Source: Clostridia bacterium | GTDB lineage: Bacteria > Bacillota > Clostridia > Oscillospirales > Oscillospiraceae | NCBI GenBank assembly: GCA_009929315.1 | Contig: SAAS01000003.1 | Span: forward strand, 186,001-250,000 | Length of the DNA: 64,000 nt | Reading direction: 5' to 3' | Part shown: positions 62,607 to 64,000 of the stretch, piece after piece | Position numbering within the stretch: the first letter of the stretch is position 1 | Layout: each line of letters starts with the position of its first letter | Position numbers and translations under genes: made by a program | The notes under the pieces: model-generated | What the model was told of the DNA's origin: nothing | What the model saw: only the letters and a program-made list of their open reading frames with translations | Databases searched by the model: none

Positions 62607-62626
62607 AATATTTTGTTTGCCTTCTG

Positions 62627-63262
62627 TTATCCGACGGAACGGACGAATATCAAGTCCCCGATTCCAAGAGTGTCCTCGTCATAAAATACGGAGGTTTCGG
62701 AACTCGTGGAACCGTCATAGTCTATGAGGGTAATTGTAAGGGAGCTGTCGTCAATCGGGCTCGTTTCATAGGTGTATTCAGTCTCTTCCCCGTCCTCATA
62801 GATATAGGCATAGCCGTCGGCATCAAATTCCATGACGGAATTGTCAACAGACCAGGTTCCGAGTAAAAGCTCAGCGGGAGAAGAAACATATTCCTCCGCG
62901 TCTTCGTTTTCGGGAATACTCTCATCTTGCGTTACGCGAATCATAGTTGTGTCTTCCGAGGTAAGGGTGTATTCGTCGGGGAAGCTGATTTCAATCACTT
63001 CGCCTTCGCCGGTGGTGACCGTAATGGTGTAGTCGTCCACTTTTTCCGTTGTGTAAGTGTCCTCAAGGACTGTTTCGCCGTCCATTTTGGTTGTATATGT
63101 TCCGTCGTCACGGAAAGTGGTTACAACGCCTGCTTCTTCATTGCTCCACGAGCCAATGAGCAGCATTTCCGGATCAGGGGCGTCGCTTTTATCTGAGCCG
63201 CAGCCGCATAGTATCAGGGAAAACATCGCAAGGCACATGATAACTAATAAAATTTTCTTCAT
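62627..63262 (-). CDS. Lipoprotein with two tandem lipocalin-like repeats
   Basis: The 211 aa protein has a lipoprotein signal ending LCGC21. Two halves begin with a similar turn, LIGSWSNEEAGVVTTFRDDG (about 36-55) and LLGTWSVDNSVMEFDADGYA (about 133-152). Each is followed by alternating acidic and beta-forming residues, which suggests two small beta-barrel or lipocalin-like domains. It is very acidic. I recognise no enzyme motif. The start follows AAGAGAGGTCAAACG. Confidence 0.72.
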   Translation of the reverse strand: MKKILLVIMCLAMFSLILCGCGSDKSDAPDPEMLLIGSWSNEEAGVVTTFRDDGTYTTKMDGETVLEDTYTTEKVDDYTITVTTGEGEVIEISFPDEYTLTSEDTTMIRVTQDESIPENEDAEEYVSSPAELLLGTWSVDNSVMEFDADGYAYIYEDGEETEYTYETSPIDDSSLTITLIDYDGSTSSETSVFYDEDTLGIGDLIFVRSVG

Positions 63263-64000
63263 CGTTTGACCTCTCTTACGTTTCGTGTGTTGTATAATTA
63301 TCAGCCTTACGGAATTTCGCAGGCCTCAAATTCCGGTGTAATCAAAGACAGTGATGAAAATGGTGCTTATCTTCAAAGTCCCTGTGTTTGCGCATCCTTT
63401 GAACTGAAAAGATTACGTAGGCAAAAGGATATCTTCAACATACAGTATTGGCAAATATTAGTCAATGATTTTGTGCGTGGGCGAGGAAAAAACGGCTTAT
63501 CATAGCGCAGCTTGAGGCGATAAATATTAAAATAACCGAGTGGCTCATTCAAGCCATTGACGAGATTGTCGCTCAGCTGAACGAGAAGCGGGCATGGCTG
63601 AGGGAGAACGCAAATCACACGAATTGGTTTCAATTTGATTACTTATACCTAGTAAATATATGTACGCTATAATGTTAATATTTTTGTTTCTGCATGTTCA
63701 TGTTTTCCTTAGTCAATGAAATAAAAAATTCTATATAGAAATCTGGTTTTGTTACAATTAAGTATGCAACTTCTAGTTTGTAGTGTTTGGGTTTATGCTT
63801 CTTTGTTGTGGTAGGCCAGTCTTCATTTGTTTATATCTCAATGTTACGTGTTGCTATTATATTATGGTTGATATCATTGCCAAGCATAAAAGCGGCCCCA
63901 TCAGCATCATCACTAATATTACACGGCCATATGAAGTGTCGAAAGTCTGGAGATCCTGGATACTTACAAGAATATAGGTCGAGCGGAAAATCAACTGTAT
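63263..64000. other. 738 bp right-end region without a recognisable gene
   Basis: The first part (to about 63660) has an open plus-strand stretch around 63502-63657 reading AQLEAINIKITEWLIQAIDE and on to EKRAWLRENANHTNWFQF. It looks like a helical protein fragment but has no start or ribosome site, so it may be a gene remnant. From about 63660 the sequence turns strongly A+T-rich and no coding frame, RNA or terminator is convincing. The window ends inside this stretch. Confidence 0.5.

Noticed and set aside
63266..63505. 79-codon frame starting MTSLTFRVLY
   Set aside because: It begins on top of the lipoprotein start region of the other strand, has no ribosome site and no motif.

Overview
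The window reads as about 64 kb of chromosome from an anaerobic, spore-forming Firmicute. My guess is the class Clostridia, near the Oscillospiraceae/Ruminococcaceae; this is inference, since there is no rRNA to place it. The reasons are pyruvate:ferredoxin oxidoreductase, a gerA-type spore germination operon, a cortex-hydrolase-like SleB domain, a V-type ATPase with the sodium-binding residues, S-layer-homology proteins, a split glycine decarboxylase (gcvPA/gcvPB), T-box and glycine riboswitches, GGAGG ribosome binding sites and a moderate G+C content. No phage, transposase, CRISPR array, tRNA or rRNA was recognised.

Layout from left to right. 1-3.7 kb: the 3' part of nifJ (PFOR) converging on a phosphopantetheinyl transferase. 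4-14.6 kb: a two-component pair, a DUF1385 membrane protein, prmC, recA, recX, rimO and pgsA, then a cysteine T-box leader driving cysE and cysS, followed by crcB. 14.7-16.9 kb (minus strand): rpsF-ssb-rpsR and pta. 17-20.7 kb: two tandem acyl-ACP thioesterases, a secreted SleB-type hydrolase behind a long unexplained leader, and a lone E2-like acyltransferase that lacks the usual catalytic His. 20.9-29.7 kb: a complete nine-gene V/A-type ATPase operon in the Enterococcus ntp order (F-I-K-E-C-G-A-B-D). 29.8-38.5 kb: an SLH protein, a UBA-like/DUF4342 membrane protein, a second two-component pair, a family 4 uracil-DNA glycosylase, a glycosyltransferase and a large SLH-anchored phosphodiester glycosidase. 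38.5-39.7 kb: the L10 leader with rplJ-rplL. 39.7-45.2 kb: an AGCS amino-acid:Na+ symporter, a DUF1002 protein, an FAD-dependent dehydrogenase and L-serine ammonia-lyase. 45.3-52.3 kb (minus strand): gcvT-gcvH-gcvPA-gcvPB-lpdA-lplA behind a glycine riboswitch. 52.4-55.9 kb: a tandem palindromic repeat, a VanZ-like protein, and an ArsR/CadC regulator with an HMA metallochaperone and a P-type metal ATPase. 55.9-64 kb: a membrane-anchored endonuclease/exonuclease/phosphatase-fold protein, the gerA-gerC-gerB operon with a fourth small gene, two lipoproteins, and an A+T-rich tail with no recognisable gene.

How it fits together. Energy metabolism is fermentative (PFOR and Pta) and appears linked to a sodium cycle: the V-ATPase rotor ring keeps the Na+ ligands and an AGCS symporter would use Na+. 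Glycine and serine are degraded by the glycine cleavage system and serine ammonia-lyase; lplA and lpdA sit in the gcv operon to lipoylate GcvH and recycle its lipoyl arm. Cysteine synthesis and charging are tied together by one T-box. No wholly new multi-gene system is evident. The least explained items are the tandem palindromic repeat at 52.4 kb, the leader at 18.7-19.1 kb, the His-less E2-like protein, and the compositionally different right end.
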